Assembly: GCA_963931255.1 (NCBI GenBank)
Contig: OZ006972.1
Location: 1 to 64,000 of the forward strand
Direction of reading: 5' to 3'
Length of the DNA stretch: 64,000 nucleotides
DNA from: CALUVN01 sp944323595
GTDB taxonomy: Bacteria; Cyanobacteriota; Vampirovibrionia; Gastranaerophilales; Gastranaerophilaceae
Positions 24,841 to 33,739 of this stretch are shown piece by piece; position 1 is the first letter of the stretch; the number at the start of each line of letters is the position of its first letter. The notes under the pieces were generated by a model that had not been told where the DNA came from, did no database searches, and saw only the letters and a program-made list of their open reading frames with translations. Made by a program: the position numbers and the translations under genes.

Positions 24841-25395
24841 TTAAAAATTTATTTTTATTTCATTATCAGCGTGATTATCGAATATAAATGTTACGTTTTG
24901 AATTTTGTCTAAGTGTAATCCCATAGCAAGAATTCTTATACTTTCCCCATTTTTTATTGTACAGTTTTTAGGGAAGTCATACATATAAGGGGTCTGTTCC
25001 TTAGTACTTTTGTAACCGTGGTAATCATCAATAAATGGGATATAGGTCTGCCAGTACTTCAGGTTTCTTACATTAACCCTTGTCCAGTGGCTCTTTCTTG
25101 TTATATTTTTATTTGCATGATAATCGGAATCAACTCCTTTTAATAATATATCTTGTCCTGTATTGTTGGTTACTATGTATTCATAAGGAATTCCTTCTTT
25201 ATACGAGTAGTCAAATTTAAATACGTTTTTTTCGATTTTTATTCCATCTTTTTCATAGACATCACTTTGTACCTTTTGTAACTTTATTTCTTTTTCATAG
25301 TCTTTACGGGGGTTAGTATTGAACCAGGTATCTATAGATGCAAACACGGGTCCTGAAATCAATAAAATAACAGCAAGTATAAATATCTTCTTCAT
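24841..25395 (-). CDS. Exported hypothetical protein
   Basis: 184 residues. MKKIFILAVILLISGPVFA is a clear signal peptide with cleavage probably after PVFA, so the protein is periplasmic or secreted. The mature part is strand-rich and polar (NVFKFDYSYKEGIPYEYIVT, NVTFIFDNHADNEIKINF) with a Trp-containing loop. The alternating strand pattern suggests a beta-sandwich. No family recognised and no lipobox cysteine. AAGGAGGTAAAA is a strong RBS. Confidence 0.7.
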   Translation of the reverse strand: MKKIFILAVILLISGPVFASIDTWFNTNPRKDYEKEIKLQKVQSDVYEKDGIKIEKNVFKFDYSYKEGIPYEYIVTNNTGQDILLKGVDSDYHANKNITRKSHWTRVNVRNLKYWQTYIPFIDDYHGYKSTKEQTPYMYDFPKNCTIKNGESIRILAMGLHLDKIQNVTFIFDNHADNEIKINF

Positions 25396-25775
25396 TTTTA
25401 CCTCCTTTTCCTTGTTTATATATTTTTACATACTTTTTCTTTAATTTAAAGTTTGTAAGAGTAATGCTTAATAAAACTTATACTTGTTTCAATAAAAAAA
25501 TAAATTCAAACACTATTCCATAAATCTTTTTGCAGAATATTTACTTATAACATATAGAGCCAAATCATATTTGGAGCTGTCCACGGAAATAGTTTGTAGT
25601 TTTGGGTTCTACCCCAACACAAAGTGTCCCCCAATAATCAAACAATCTGTAAAATATAATCAAACATTGTGTTCTTTTACAAGTTTAATGACTGTTTGGT
25701 GTGGCAATGTTTTACATGTTGTTTGGGTATACTTGAATCGACTAACCAGCGATTTGAAAATCGGATACCAGAATA
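25396..25775. other. Repeat-rich gap
   Basis: No credible gene; an open frame at 25571-25792 has no RBS and overlaps repeat words. It contains CAATCTGTAAAATATAATC and TGTTCTTTTACA (near 25670), plus TTGGGTATACTTGAATCG near 25725, which is a reverse copy of the 23831 word. Confidence 0.4.
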
Positions 25776-26126
25776 CTATTTTAGTTTCATAAGGTTTTTC
25801 AGAAGTTTTTCTATATAATTTTTAGGAGAATTTTTTTCTATGATTTCTCCATTTTTAATATAAGGAACAGGTCTGGAATGTTGTTCAACTAAATTTGATA
25901 ATTTATAGAAATTTGTTAACATATAGGCTTTGGAATTTGGAGATATTTTATTTTCCTGTAAATCACCTACTGTAAATTTAATAGTATCTGTAGGTTTGCC
26001 GATTTTGTTGCCAAGAGATTCAAGGTAGGATTTACTATCTTTACTCAACATATTTTCCGGAGCTACAATTGTAGTTTTTGCTCCAAACGCAAGAGGTGCA
26101 GCCAAATTAACTTTAGATATATTCAT
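25776..26126 (-). CDS. Small tagged hypothetical protein
   Basis: 116 residues with the motif PLAFGAKT (F14). MNISKVNLAAPLAFGAK is almost entirely the tag. The rest is polar with a helix (SKDSKSYLESLGNKIGK), a strand pair, and a basic C-terminal helix (NYIEKLLKNLMKLK). AAGGAGTTTAATT precedes the ATG. No recognised domain. About 100 bp from the next tagged gene, in the same direction. Confidence 0.6.
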   Translation of the reverse strand: MNISKVNLAAPLAFGAKTTIVAPENMLSKDSKSYLESLGNKIGKPTDTIKFTVGDLQENKISPNSKAYMLTNFYKLSNLVEQHSRPVPYIKNGEIIEKNSPKNYIEKLLKNLMKLK

Positions 26127-26233
26127 AATTAAACTCCTTATACTTCCTTATCCAAAATTTATATTAAAAATAATTTATATAAAATAACATAAAGTATTAA
26201 TTTTACAAAAATTAATACTTTAGCAGTTACACC

Positions 26234-26551
26234 TTAAACTCTTGCTTTTTGTAACGATAAACGAGTTTGTTTTATCTGTCTTATTTCCTCTACTAAAGTT
26301 TCCTTATTGAGTTCAAGTGAATATATACGATTATTGTAAAAATATCGTTCAGAATTCGACAAATCTTTACGCTTGAAAATTTGGTATAATTTATAGAGTT
26401 CACATTCAATATTAGATATGCTTTGCTGTAATTCGGCAATCTTTTTCTTTTCGCTTGCTGTCAATTTTAATAGAGGCCCTTTATAATCGTTTATAGGAAC
26501 TAAGGCGCCAAACATAATATTTTTATTATAACCTGCAGATAGTGATATCAT
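26234..26551 (-). CDS. Small tagged coiled-coil protein
   Basis: 105 residues from the ATG at 26551, chosen because AGGAGG lies 7 nt upstream; a longer frame would add 11 residues with no RBS. Motif NIMFGALV (F14). Residues of about 30-100 form a long amphipathic helix pair (KKKIAELQQSISNIECELYK, LNKETLVEEIRQIKQ) with heptad spacing, a predicted coiled coil. No other domain. It could work as an adaptor or oligomerisation unit. Confidence 0.65.
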   Translation of the reverse strand: MISLSAGYNKNIMFGALVPINDYKGPLLKLTASEKKKIAELQQSISNIECELYKLYQIFKRKDLSNSERYFYNNRIYSLELNKETLVEEIRQIKQTRLSLQKARV

Positions 26552-26614
26552 TGTTAACCTCCTGCATATTATAAAAATAAACAAAATAAAATTTGCTATT
26601 CAAATATCAATAAA

Positions 26615-26944
26615 CTATATCAGAATTAAATTTTTAATTACAAAATACAACCTTTGACAATTTGAAAAATCTAAATCATCTATCTGTTTCTTCAGTATAT
26701 CTTTCAAGACTTTTTCATCATCAGGAACATCATTATCAAAAAAATCCGCAATAGCACAATCGAAAACCTGCGATAATTTTAAAAGAGTAGTTAATGAAGG
26801 AAAAGATTTTCCGCTTTCTATTAAAGCAATTTGTCTCTGGTTAATATCAACAAGTTCACCTAACTTAAACTGCGTAAATTTATGCAAATTTCTGTATTTC
26901 TTTATCTTTGCGCCAACGAGCCGTTTTACTAAAGCCTCATCCAC
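26615..26944 (-). CDS. XRE-family DNA-binding regulator
   Basis: 109 residues. Residues 10-65 are a Cro/C1-type helix-turn-helix: IKKYRNLHKFTQFKLGELV, INQRQIALIESGKSFPSLTT and LLKLSQVFDCAIADFF. The C-terminal tail is acidic and helical. A short, free-standing repressor of unknown target. It resembles the XRE protein at 44256 in length and layout, including an acidic C-terminal extension. AAGGAGTTAATTAG before the ATG. Confidence 0.85.
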   Translation of the reverse strand: MDEALVKRLVGAKIKKYRNLHKFTQFKLGELVDINQRQIALIESGKSFPSLTTLLKLSQVFDCAIADFFDNDVPDDEKVLKDILKKQIDDLDFSNCQRLYFVIKNLILI

Positions 26945-27076
26945 TAATTAACTCCTTTTTAAATAATTATAGAGGGCTTATATCTCATTCAAAATGGTAT
27001 TACATGTTGTAAAATTTACATATTTATGATGTAATATATCACATATTAAATAGAAAATGATTTTTGGGAGTGTAAA

Positions 27077-28195
27077 ATGAGCGCCAGAATATTCAATATG
27101 GAAATGAATATTGTAAAGGCAATAGGGATATTTGCAATAGTAGCAGGACACTGCGGATGGGACATTTTCGGAAGCTTTATTCCAAACGGCTCTTTTCACG
27201 TTGCGCTATTCTTTTTTATTTCAGGGTATTTTTTCAAAAGAGATATTGTTGAAATAGGAAATACATTAAAAAACTACTTTCTGTATGTCAAAAAACAAAT
27301 ACTGAGATGGCTTCCAAGATTTTACGCATATCATTTTTTCTATGGACTAATAACTTTTTTAATATTCATAATATTTGACCGTAAGTATGGAGCACTTCCG
27401 GACCTTGATAATTTGATATTACAACCCATGAAAAATATTGCATTTACACTTGATGCACCGCTATGGTTTGTGTACCAGTTAGTTGTATCTTTAATCGTAT
27501 TTGCGTTTATCTTGACAATAGTTAAAAAGCTTAACAAAAACGATTATGTTCCTCTAAGTATATTTCTGCCAATGGCAATAATCGGAGTAATGCTGGCGAA
27601 TCCGGATTTTACACCACTGAAAAGCTGGATGCGTGTACTTGTAAAAACACTTTATACACCATTTATTATTTATATGGGGTATTTATACAGAAACAAACTC
27701 GAAACAATAATAAAATATAATACAAAGACATTACTTTTAGTCATAATTATACAAATGCTGGTATTAACATTCGCATCGCCGATTAATATGGACTTAAACA
27801 GAGGAATGTTACACCACAATATTGCAATGTTCATAACGCCTTTCACTGGCACGTATATTGTAATCTACATTGCAAAACAGCTTGCGCCACTGGTGGCTGC
27901 TGGAAGTTTTATTGATAAAGTTGGGCGTAATACTTTTCATATAATGGCAAACCATTTATTTATAGCGTTTCTCATCGAGCTTGTAATTTTTGTAATTGAC
28001 GGGCGTTCTTTTGACCAGCTGCCAAACGGAATTCTTGGCGGGAAATTGTATAAATTAAATAAATATAAATATCTATACACAATTTTAACATTATACACCT
28101 GTACACATATAGGGGAAATTCTAAATTCCGCAGGAAAGAAAATTAAAGAGCAATTTCAACATTTTAAGTCCATTGACAAAAATTTCATTTTATAG
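27077..28195 (+). CDS. Acyltransferase 3-family membrane protein
   Basis: 372 residues with about ten membrane helices. The N-terminal NIVKAIGIFAIVAGHCGWDI followed by NGSFHVALFFFISGYFFKR matches the acyltransferase-3 (OafA/WecH) family: the catalytic-type His in GHCG and the R-containing FISGYFFKRD. Such proteins O-acetylate or succinylate cell-surface sugars at the inner membrane. Substrate unknown. GGGAG lies 7 nt before the ATG. Not in an obvious glycan cluster; it precedes two small membrane proteins. Confidence 0.8.
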   Translation: MSARIFNMEMNIVKAIGIFAIVAGHCGWDIFGSFIPNGSFHVALFFFISGYFFKRDIVEIGNTLKNYFLYVKKQILRWLPRFYAYHFFYGLITFLIFIIFDRKYGALPDLDNLILQPMKNIAFTLDAPLWFVYQLVVSLIVFAFILTIVKKLNKNDYVPLSIFLPMAIIGVMLANPDFTPLKSWMRVLVKTLYTPFIIYMGYLYRNKLETIIKYNTKTLLLVIIIQMLVLTFASPINMDLNRGMLHHNIAMFITPFTGTYIVIYIAKQLAPLVAAGSFIDKVGRNTFHIMANHLFIAFLIELVIFVIDGRSFDQLPNGILGGKLYKLNKYKYLYTILTLYTCTHIGEILNSAGKKIKEQFQHFKSIDKNFIL

Positions 28196-28225
28196 TTTAA
28201 TTTAACTATCTTTGGAAGTGATGTG

Positions 28226-28687
28226 ATGAAAGAATATAAAAACAAATTGTCAACAAAATTATTTTGGACAGTATGCGCATTATGTGCAGGACTATTTATT
28301 TTTAAATTGACAGCAAAATTTACACATAGTTTACTTATTTCTGCTTTAGCTGCATTTATTGTAGTATTATTACTTATTTACAAAACTTATATACTTGATA
28401 ATATTTCAATTATTTTAACAGAAGACAAAAAACTTCTTGTAAAGAGATTCAATAATATTATTAAAGCATTAGATATTGACCAGTATTACTGGTCTGAATA
28501 TTCAAAATATTCAAATACAAAAGATGCAGAAGATCAGGATATCTATTATGTAAATAAAGAAAATGGAGAACAGGACTGTATAGATTGCACTAATTTTAGC
28601 GGTGAAGATTACGAAGAATTACTAACACAATTAGGTGCAAAAAATACCAATCAAGAACCAGTAAAAGTAGAAACAATAAAAAAATAA
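28226..28687 (+). CDS. Small two-helix membrane protein
   Basis: 153 residues from the ATG at 28226; a GTG one codon earlier is possible, and GGAAG lies at 28214-28218. Two hydrophobic segments, FWTVCALCAGLFIFKLTA and LLISALAAFIVVLLLIY, are followed by an acidic cytoplasmic domain of about 95 residues (SKYSNTKDAEDQDIYYV). That topology recalls PH-like membrane-anchored proteins, but no family is certain. It is co-transcribed with the next gene (7-bp gap). Confidence 0.65.
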   Translation: MKEYKNKLSTKLFWTVCALCAGLFIFKLTAKFTHSLLISALAAFIVVLLLIYKTYILDNISIILTEDKKLLVKRFNNIIKALDIDQYYWSEYSKYSNTKDAEDQDIYYVNKENGEQDCIDCTNFSGEDYEELLTQLGAKNTNQEPVKVETIKK

Positions 28688-28694
28688 GGAGTTA

Positions 28695-29129
28695 ATGAAA
28701 ATGGGACAGTATATTTTTCTTGTAGGTGGAATTATTATTTTAGGATTTGTAATACAAGCTGTAGGAATTGTTGTTCATGGCAACTTAAAAAAACAATATG
28801 AGAAAGAACATCCTGAAGCTTCAATTTTGGAAATAAAAGATAATCAGTTCCATCCGTTAGGTTTTACTAATACATTAACTTGTTTATCTGTAAATGGCGA
28901 ACCTACACCACAAATTATGACAGGATTTGCAAAAAGAGGTCATTATATACTTCCAGGGAAAAATGTACTTGAGTTACAATACGAAACACAAAGACCGGGT
29001 ATTTTGCACAAATGGGTAAGAACAACTTACGATCCACAAAAAATTGAAGTTAATGTAGAGCCTAATAAAAAATATACAATTTCATATGACAAAAAACAAG
29101 AAAAATTCGTATTTGAAGAAGTTGCTTAA
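28695..29129 (+). CDS. Membrane-anchored small protein
   Basis: 144 residues. One N-terminal helix (YIFLVGGIIILGFVIQAVGI) anchors a strand-rich domain of about 110 residues (NQFHPLGFTNTLTCLS, GHYILPGKNVLELQYETQ, NKKYTISYDKKQEKFVFEE). The pattern is that of a small beta-sandwich exposed on the other side of the membrane. No lipobox. AAGGAG lies 5 nt before the ATG. Same operon as the preceding gene. Confidence 0.65.
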   Translation: MKMGQYIFLVGGIIILGFVIQAVGIVVHGNLKKQYEKEHPEASILEIKDNQFHPLGFTNTLTCLSVNGEPTPQIMTGFAKRGHYILPGKNVLELQYETQRPGILHKWVRTTYDPQKIEVNVEPNKKYTISYDKKQEKFVFEEVA

Positions 29130-29144
29130 TAGCTTTAATTATAG

Positions 29145-29609
29145 CTAAAATTTAGGATTCAAGTCATTATGTCTGCCAAATCCAAGCACATCTTTACTGA
29201 ATACATAGCCGCCATAGATTAAAGAGCCAGCTGCTCCAATCCATGAACCGACTGTACTTTTAGAAAGTAATGCAACAAGAGACAAGGCAAACGGAACCAC
29301 ATTAGAAACAAACATAGACCCGACACCTTTGGAATAACCGGCTGCAGAATTAAAGAAAGAGCGCCAATTTTGTTCAAGTTCCATATTGAATACCATTTTA
29401 GCAAGCTTTGACTTAGATGTACTTGGAGTATCAAGATACATTGTATTATTGAAAAAATCTGCACTTGCATTTGCATCTGCAGATTTTGCAGTGACTTCTG
29501 ATTGCAATTTACCGACAACATGAGCATCATAGCCGACGATACCGAGAGTTCCCAACCCGATACCCTTTGCTATCAGCTTTGGCATATTTATTTTACTAAG
29601 AATGCTCAT
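29145..29609 (-). CDS. Hypothetical membrane-associated protein
   Basis: 154 residues. Start MSILSKINMPKLIAKGIG is basic and amphipathic. Hydrophobic stretches are IAKGIGLGTLGIVGY and VVPFALSLVALLSKSTVG, then GAAGSLIYGGYVFSK, so it is probably membrane associated. The middle is polar (SEVTAKSADANASADFFN). No F-G motif at the N-terminus and no recognised domain. It starts 3 bp after the stop of the preceding HEAT-like gene in the same operon. Confidence 0.6.
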   Translation of the reverse strand: MSILSKINMPKLIAKGIGLGTLGIVGYDAHVVGKLQSEVTAKSADANASADFFNNTMYLDTPSTSKSKLAKMVFNMELEQNWRSFFNSAAGYSKGVGSMFVSNVVPFALSLVALLSKSTVGSWIGAAGSLIYGGYVFSKDVLGFGRHNDLNPKF

Positions 29610-29612
29610 GAA

Positions 29613-30437
29613 TTATTCCTTTTTAGTTTCTGCGGTATTTGCTTCTTTTTTAGTTTCAGATTTTTTATCATCTTTAACTTCAAATTCTTTTTCTACTGTT
29701 TTTCCGGCCATTTTCAGTAAGATATTGGAAGCTAGAATAGCATCCTGTCCGTAGCCGGATTTAGATTGCTGCATAGCTTGGAGTAATTGAACTGTTGTTG
29801 CATCACCGGTTACATTACGGGAATCCAGCATGCTCAATGCAAGGAATTTTACCTGTTCTGCCGGATCTTGAAGCATTTTATTAATCAAAGCATTCAAAGC
29901 TTTGTCATCTTTTCTGGATTCATCTTCCATTAGCCTTGCAACAACTTCTTTTGCACCCATCAGACGAACTTCTTTATCCTGACTGTTCAAATAATTTTCA
30001 AGAGTCTTGATATAATCGTCTGTTAATTGAACTATTTTTCTTTTTTCTTTTTTTGTTGTTTCTTTATTATCAGTATTTTCCTGCGTTTTTTTCTCATAGC
30101 TTGCTACATCAGGAACCGTAGATTTTTGTTCATCTTTCACAGTACTAACCTGCGGCTGACTGGCAGAAGTGGCAGGAAGCGGCGCCATAGGCTGAACTGT
30201 TGCTGTTGCAGTAGCCGTTGCCTCTGCTGACGGCGGTTGTTGTGGACTACCCCACTGGTTAATATAATAACCAGCAGGGTAGTGGTTGTTAGGATTGGAT
30301 TGGTAATTCGGTGAATTTACGTTGTAAACAGGAGCACCACATCCCGGCGCACCAACTGACGGGTTAAATATTTGGATATTAACTCCGGAATAATTAGGAA
30401 CCTGAATAGGTTGCGGCTGAACTACGTAATTTTGCAT
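29613..30437 (-). CDS. Proline/glutamine-rich protein with a HEAT-like helical domain
   Basis: 274 residues. The first 100 or so are rich in Pro, Gln, Asn and Tyr (VVQPQPIQVPNYSGVNIQI), like the N-terminus of the 53876 protein. The middle has an Ala/Thr-rich linker. Residues of about 140-245 are helical repeats: LENYLNSQDKEVRLMGAKEV, ALINKMLQDPAEQVKFLAL, an arrangement typical of HEAT/armadillo repeats. The C-terminus is Lys/Glu-rich. No signal peptide. It may be a scaffold. It leads a two-gene operon with the membrane protein at 29145. Confidence 0.65.
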   Translation of the reverse strand: MQNYVVQPQPIQVPNYSGVNIQIFNPSVGAPGCGAPVYNVNSPNYQSNPNNHYPAGYYINQWGSPQQPPSAEATATATATVQPMAPLPATSASQPQVSTVKDEQKSTVPDVASYEKKTQENTDNKETTKKEKRKIVQLTDDYIKTLENYLNSQDKEVRLMGAKEVVARLMEDESRKDDKALNALINKMLQDPAEQVKFLALSMLDSRNVTGDATTVQLLQAMQQSKSGYGQDAILASNILLKMAGKTVEKEFEVKDDKKSETKKEANTAETKKE

Positions 30438-30531
30438 ATATTAATACCTTATTACCTACACATTATATTAAAGTATCGTTAAAAGAAAATATTGCTAATT
30501 TTTCTGAAATTTTAAGAAATATTAATAAAAC

Positions 30532-30560
30532 TTTCAAATTTCCAACTAAAATAATATAAT
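30532..30560 (+). promoter_or_regulatory. Promoter for a leaderless mRNA (Cys-cluster gene)
   Basis: TTTCAA at 30532-30537, a 17-bp spacer and TATAAT at 30555-30560, exactly 6 nt before the ATG at 30567. No Shine-Dalgarno. Confidence 0.55.
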
Positions 30561-30566
30561 AAAAAT

Positions 30567-31148
30567 ATGAGTTCGTACGAAGATAGTTATTTAAATAAAC
30601 GTCCGCAGGAACTTTGCCACATGTGCGGCAAATGTTGCCGTGTTGTGACGACAATGCGTCCTTATTCAGAGCTTCTTGAACTTCAAAAGCAGGGAGAGCA
30701 GGCAGCCTGCGAATTTTTAAGCATATTTGAACCATTCCCGTCTATTGAAGAGGCGAAAAAAGCTGATAAAGGTACAGTAGAAAATATTATTGAACATCTG
30801 CAGGCCGATGGTAAGTATGATGAATCAAAAGTAACATTTTATACGTGCAAATATCTTCAAGATGACAATAAATGCAGCATTTATGATAAACGTCCGACAC
30901 TGTGTCGCCACTGTCCGTCAACGCCATGGGCAATAGTTCCGCCTGGCTGCGGCTTTGAGGGATGGCTGTTTATGAAACGTGAAGAAGATAAAGAGCGCGT
31001 CAGAAAAGCAAAAGAAGAACTTTTAGAAATGGAAGTTCTCAAAAAACGTGTCACAAATATTGAAACTCTAAATAAAATTTACGCAGTAGAGCACAAATTG
31101 CAGCGCACAATAGATTTATATAAAAAATACGGCTCTGAAAACTGGTAG
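30567..31148 (+). CDS. YkgJ-like cysteine-cluster protein
   Basis: 193 residues. CHMCGKCCRVV near residue 18 is the CxxCxxCC motif of the YkgJ/UPF0153 putative zinc- or iron-chelating family. It is followed by TCKYLQDDNKCSIYDKRP and TLCRHCP, the usual downstream cysteines. The remaining C-terminal part is a long charged helix (EEDKERVRKAKEELLEME). Biochemical role in the family is not established; metal binding is inferred from the cysteines. Single gene with a leaderless-type promoter. Its stop is followed by the AT palindrome. Confidence 0.82.
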   Translation: MSSYEDSYLNKRPQELCHMCGKCCRVVTTMRPYSELLELQKQGEQAACEFLSIFEPFPSIEEAKKADKGTVENIIEHLQADGKYDESKVTFYTCKYLQDDNKCSIYDKRPTLCRHCPSTPWAIVPPGCGFEGWLFMKREEDKERVRKAKEELLEMEVLKKRVTNIETLNKIYAVEHKLQRTIDLYKKYGSENW

Positions 31149-31153
31149 AGGAT

Positions 31154-31196
31154 ATTAATAAATAAATAAATTAATTAATTAATTTATTTATTTAAT
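31154..31196. terminator. Perfect AT-only palindrome between convergent genes
   Basis: TAATAAATAAATAAATTAAT and its mirror run to 31196. It lies between two convergent stop codons, so it could act as a bidirectional terminator made only of A and T. Confidence 0.5.
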
Positions 31197-31197
31197 A

Positions 31198-33711
31198 CTA
31201 CACAGCTACAAGCTTATTTCTGTAGAATTCAGTATTAATATTGAGTTTTGTACCTATATCTAAAAGCATTTCTACAAGCTGTTTATCAGATTTTCTTGCT
31301 GATGAAGTAGCGAGTATATCACCTATTTTCTGGTAAACTTTAGTAAAATAAACATTCTGCGCCTCAGAAATATCAACGTCAAGTTCAAGTTTTTCGATAT
31401 TATCAAACAATTCAAGTAAGACCTCTGCTTGTTGAGGTTCAAAACTGTGAACCAGTCTGTTTATGTTTTGTATAATTTTTTTGCTAAATACAGCGCTTGA
31501 TGGCTTTTTATCAAGTTTAACATCCATCCTTTTAGCTTCAAAATTAATATCAACAGCTTGCTGCAACAGATTTGAATCAACAAATCCGCCTGAGTGAACA
31601 ATCAAATCATTAAATTTATGACTTAATGCATAACCCGCAGATAGCTTAAATTCATCAGGAATTGTCAAACCAAGATTTTGCATGTGATAAATTGAGCCTT
31701 TCCCCTCATCATACATTTCCTGATAAGTTTGGGCAAATTTTGCAAGCTGGTCTTTGAGCAGAATTTGCAAAATTTTACGGCGCTCTTCAATAAATATATC
31801 TTTAAGAGTAAAGTACTCTTTGCCGAAATATTCGTCCAGTGAACGTATGACTTCTGTAATTGGAGAAAGCATAAATGTTTTAATCAAATCAACTCTGATT
31901 TTATTAAACTCTGCATCGTCAGAGAATTCTTTGATTGCACAGTGGAAATCACCGTTAGAATATTGCATTAAAGCAAAAATAATATCTGAACGCTGGAGTG
32001 TTATTCTTGAAGTTATTTCAATATTACCGACAACAAGAGTTGTTTTGCCTTTTTGGACTTTCTTATAAGCCTTTTTGGATATAGTATAGCAATATACATC
32101 CTCTTCATCTTCAAAATCTTCATATAAAGAGGACAATGCCCAGAGGCTGGCTATTTGTTTTGTAGTAACGACTGACGGCTTAACAAAACGTTCATAAATA
32201 TCTTTTCCTGTACCGTATTCAGAAAGATTACTTTTAGCATCAGCAAGAATTTCCAGATATCTTGCTTCGTAATCTTCGGTAGAGAAATGTGCAGCAAGCT
32301 GCATAGCGCGTGCAGCATACTTCATAATTTGAACAGGTTCAATACCGGAAATTTCAGCGAAAAACCAACCGCAGCTTGTATACATAAGCATAGCCTGACG
32401 CTGCATTTCCAACAATTCCATTGCACGTACGCGTTTTGCATCATTAAGTTCAGGTTTAAAATATTTATCCTGAAATCTTCTTATATTCATTTCGCTTCTA
32501 TCGAGAATAACATTGATATAATTATTCCGTACTTCCCATGGGTCGCAATTAAAATACTCGGCGCCCTTATTTTCATAAAGTTTAATTAAAGAATCACGCA
32601 AATAATCCATTGCATCTCTAAGCGGTTTACGCCATTTTTGATTCCATCCCGGGTGTCCGCCTGTAGAGCAGCCGCAGTCTTCTTTCCATCGACCTACACC
32701 ATGGAAGCAGCTCCAGCTTGACGGTTCTTTAATTTCAACTTCATAATCACTTGCATATTTTTCAAGATATTCCCCGTAATTAGTTATTGTAAAACCTTCT
32801 TCTTTTGCTTTAACTTTCAGAACATAAGCAAGAGCCATATCACCGAATTTTGTATGGTGCCCGTAACTTTCACCATCAGTAGCAATATTAACGAGCTGCG
32901 GATAATCTCTTAACTCTGACACACCCTCTTTAAGACGTTTTGCAAAACGATTACCGTCTTTCAAGAGTTCATCAAAAGCAACTGACTTGGAAATCGCACC
33001 ATCATAGAAGAATAAATCAATGTACTTATCCGGAGCTGATTTAATATAATATCTGTAAGAACGCGCAGGATCGATATTTCCCCAGCTGACATCTCCCCAG
33101 TTTTTATCACCTGCTTTACGAATTCTTGCAGCCTGATATGGAGAAAGAACCGTAAATTTAATTCCGTTTTCAACCAGTACACGCAAAGTGGCGTCATCAA
33201 CCGCGGTTTCAGCGAGCCAAATTCCCTCAGGTTTACGACCAAATCGGTATTCAAAATCTCTTATGCCCCATTTGACCTGAGTTTGTTTATCATTTTCATT
33301 AGCAAGCGGCATAATCATGTGATTATAAACCTGTGCCATCGCATTACCATGTCCACCGTGAGCTTCTGCACTTTCGATATCAGCCTTAATAATGCGCTCG
33401 TAAGTAAGCGGAGCATAAACTTCCATCCATGAAAGCAATGTCGGTCCAAAATTAAAGCTCATATACTCATAGTTATTAACCATATCAAGAATACGGTTAC
33501 GGCTGTCTACAATTTTAGATACAGAGTTAGGATTATAACATTCTTTCGTAATCCTCTCATTCCAATCGTGAAACGGGAGAGCACTGTCTTGCAACTCAAT
33601 GGCCTCCAGCCATGGATTTTCACGCGGCGGCTGGTAGAAATGTCCGTGAATTGTCAAAAATACATCTTTTTTAGTTTTTTGAGTGCTGTCAACAGCGTTA
33701 TTATTATCCAT
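31198..33711 (-). CDS. GH57-family glycoside hydrolase with DUF3536 domain
   Basis: 837 residues. The N-terminal catalytic domain of glycoside hydrolase family 57 has HGHFYQPPRENPW (H22, H24 near residues 22-34), SFNFGPTLLSWME, and PEGIWLAETAVD with the Glu in the nucleophile region. The rest matches the long DUF3536 form found in Cyanobacteria and some anaerobes (SCFHGVGRWKEDCGCSTGG, then helical C-terminus). Family members act on alpha-glucans; whether this one is an amylase, branching or other enzyme is not clear from sequence. No signal peptide, so it is probably cytoplasmic and acts on storage glucan. GGAG lies before the ATG. Confidence 0.85.
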   Translation of the reverse strand: MDNNNAVDSTQKTKKDVFLTIHGHFYQPPRENPWLEAIELQDSALPFHDWNERITKECYNPNSVSKIVDSRNRILDMVNNYEYMSFNFGPTLLSWMEVYAPLTYERIIKADIESAEAHGGHGNAMAQVYNHMIMPLANENDKQTQVKWGIRDFEYRFGRKPEGIWLAETAVDDATLRVLVENGIKFTVLSPYQAARIRKAGDKNWGDVSWGNIDPARSYRYYIKSAPDKYIDLFFYDGAISKSVAFDELLKDGNRFAKRLKEGVSELRDYPQLVNIATDGESYGHHTKFGDMALAYVLKVKAKEEGFTITNYGEYLEKYASDYEVEIKEPSSWSCFHGVGRWKEDCGCSTGGHPGWNQKWRKPLRDAMDYLRDSLIKLYENKGAEYFNCDPWEVRNNYINVILDRSEMNIRRFQDKYFKPELNDAKRVRAMELLEMQRQAMLMYTSCGWFFAEISGIEPVQIMKYAARAMQLAAHFSTEDYEARYLEILADAKSNLSEYGTGKDIYERFVKPSVVTTKQIASLWALSSLYEDFEDEEDVYCYTISKKAYKKVQKGKTTLVVGNIEITSRITLQRSDIIFALMQYSNGDFHCAIKEFSDDAEFNKIRVDLIKTFMLSPITEVIRSLDEYFGKEYFTLKDIFIEERRKILQILLKDQLAKFAQTYQEMYDEGKGSIYHMQNLGLTIPDEFKLSAGYALSHKFNDLIVHSGGFVDSNLLQQAVDINFEAKRMDVKLDKKPSSAVFSKKIIQNINRLVHSFEPQQAEVLLELFDNIEKLELDVDISEAQNVYFTKVYQKIGDILATSSARKSDKQLVEMLLDIGTKLNINTEFYRNKLVAV

Positions 33712-33739
33712 AACTCTTCAACTCCAAATTTAATTTATG

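Noticed and set aside
25571..25792. 73-codon open frame on the plus strand
   Set aside because: No RBS and most of it lies in dispersed repeat words.
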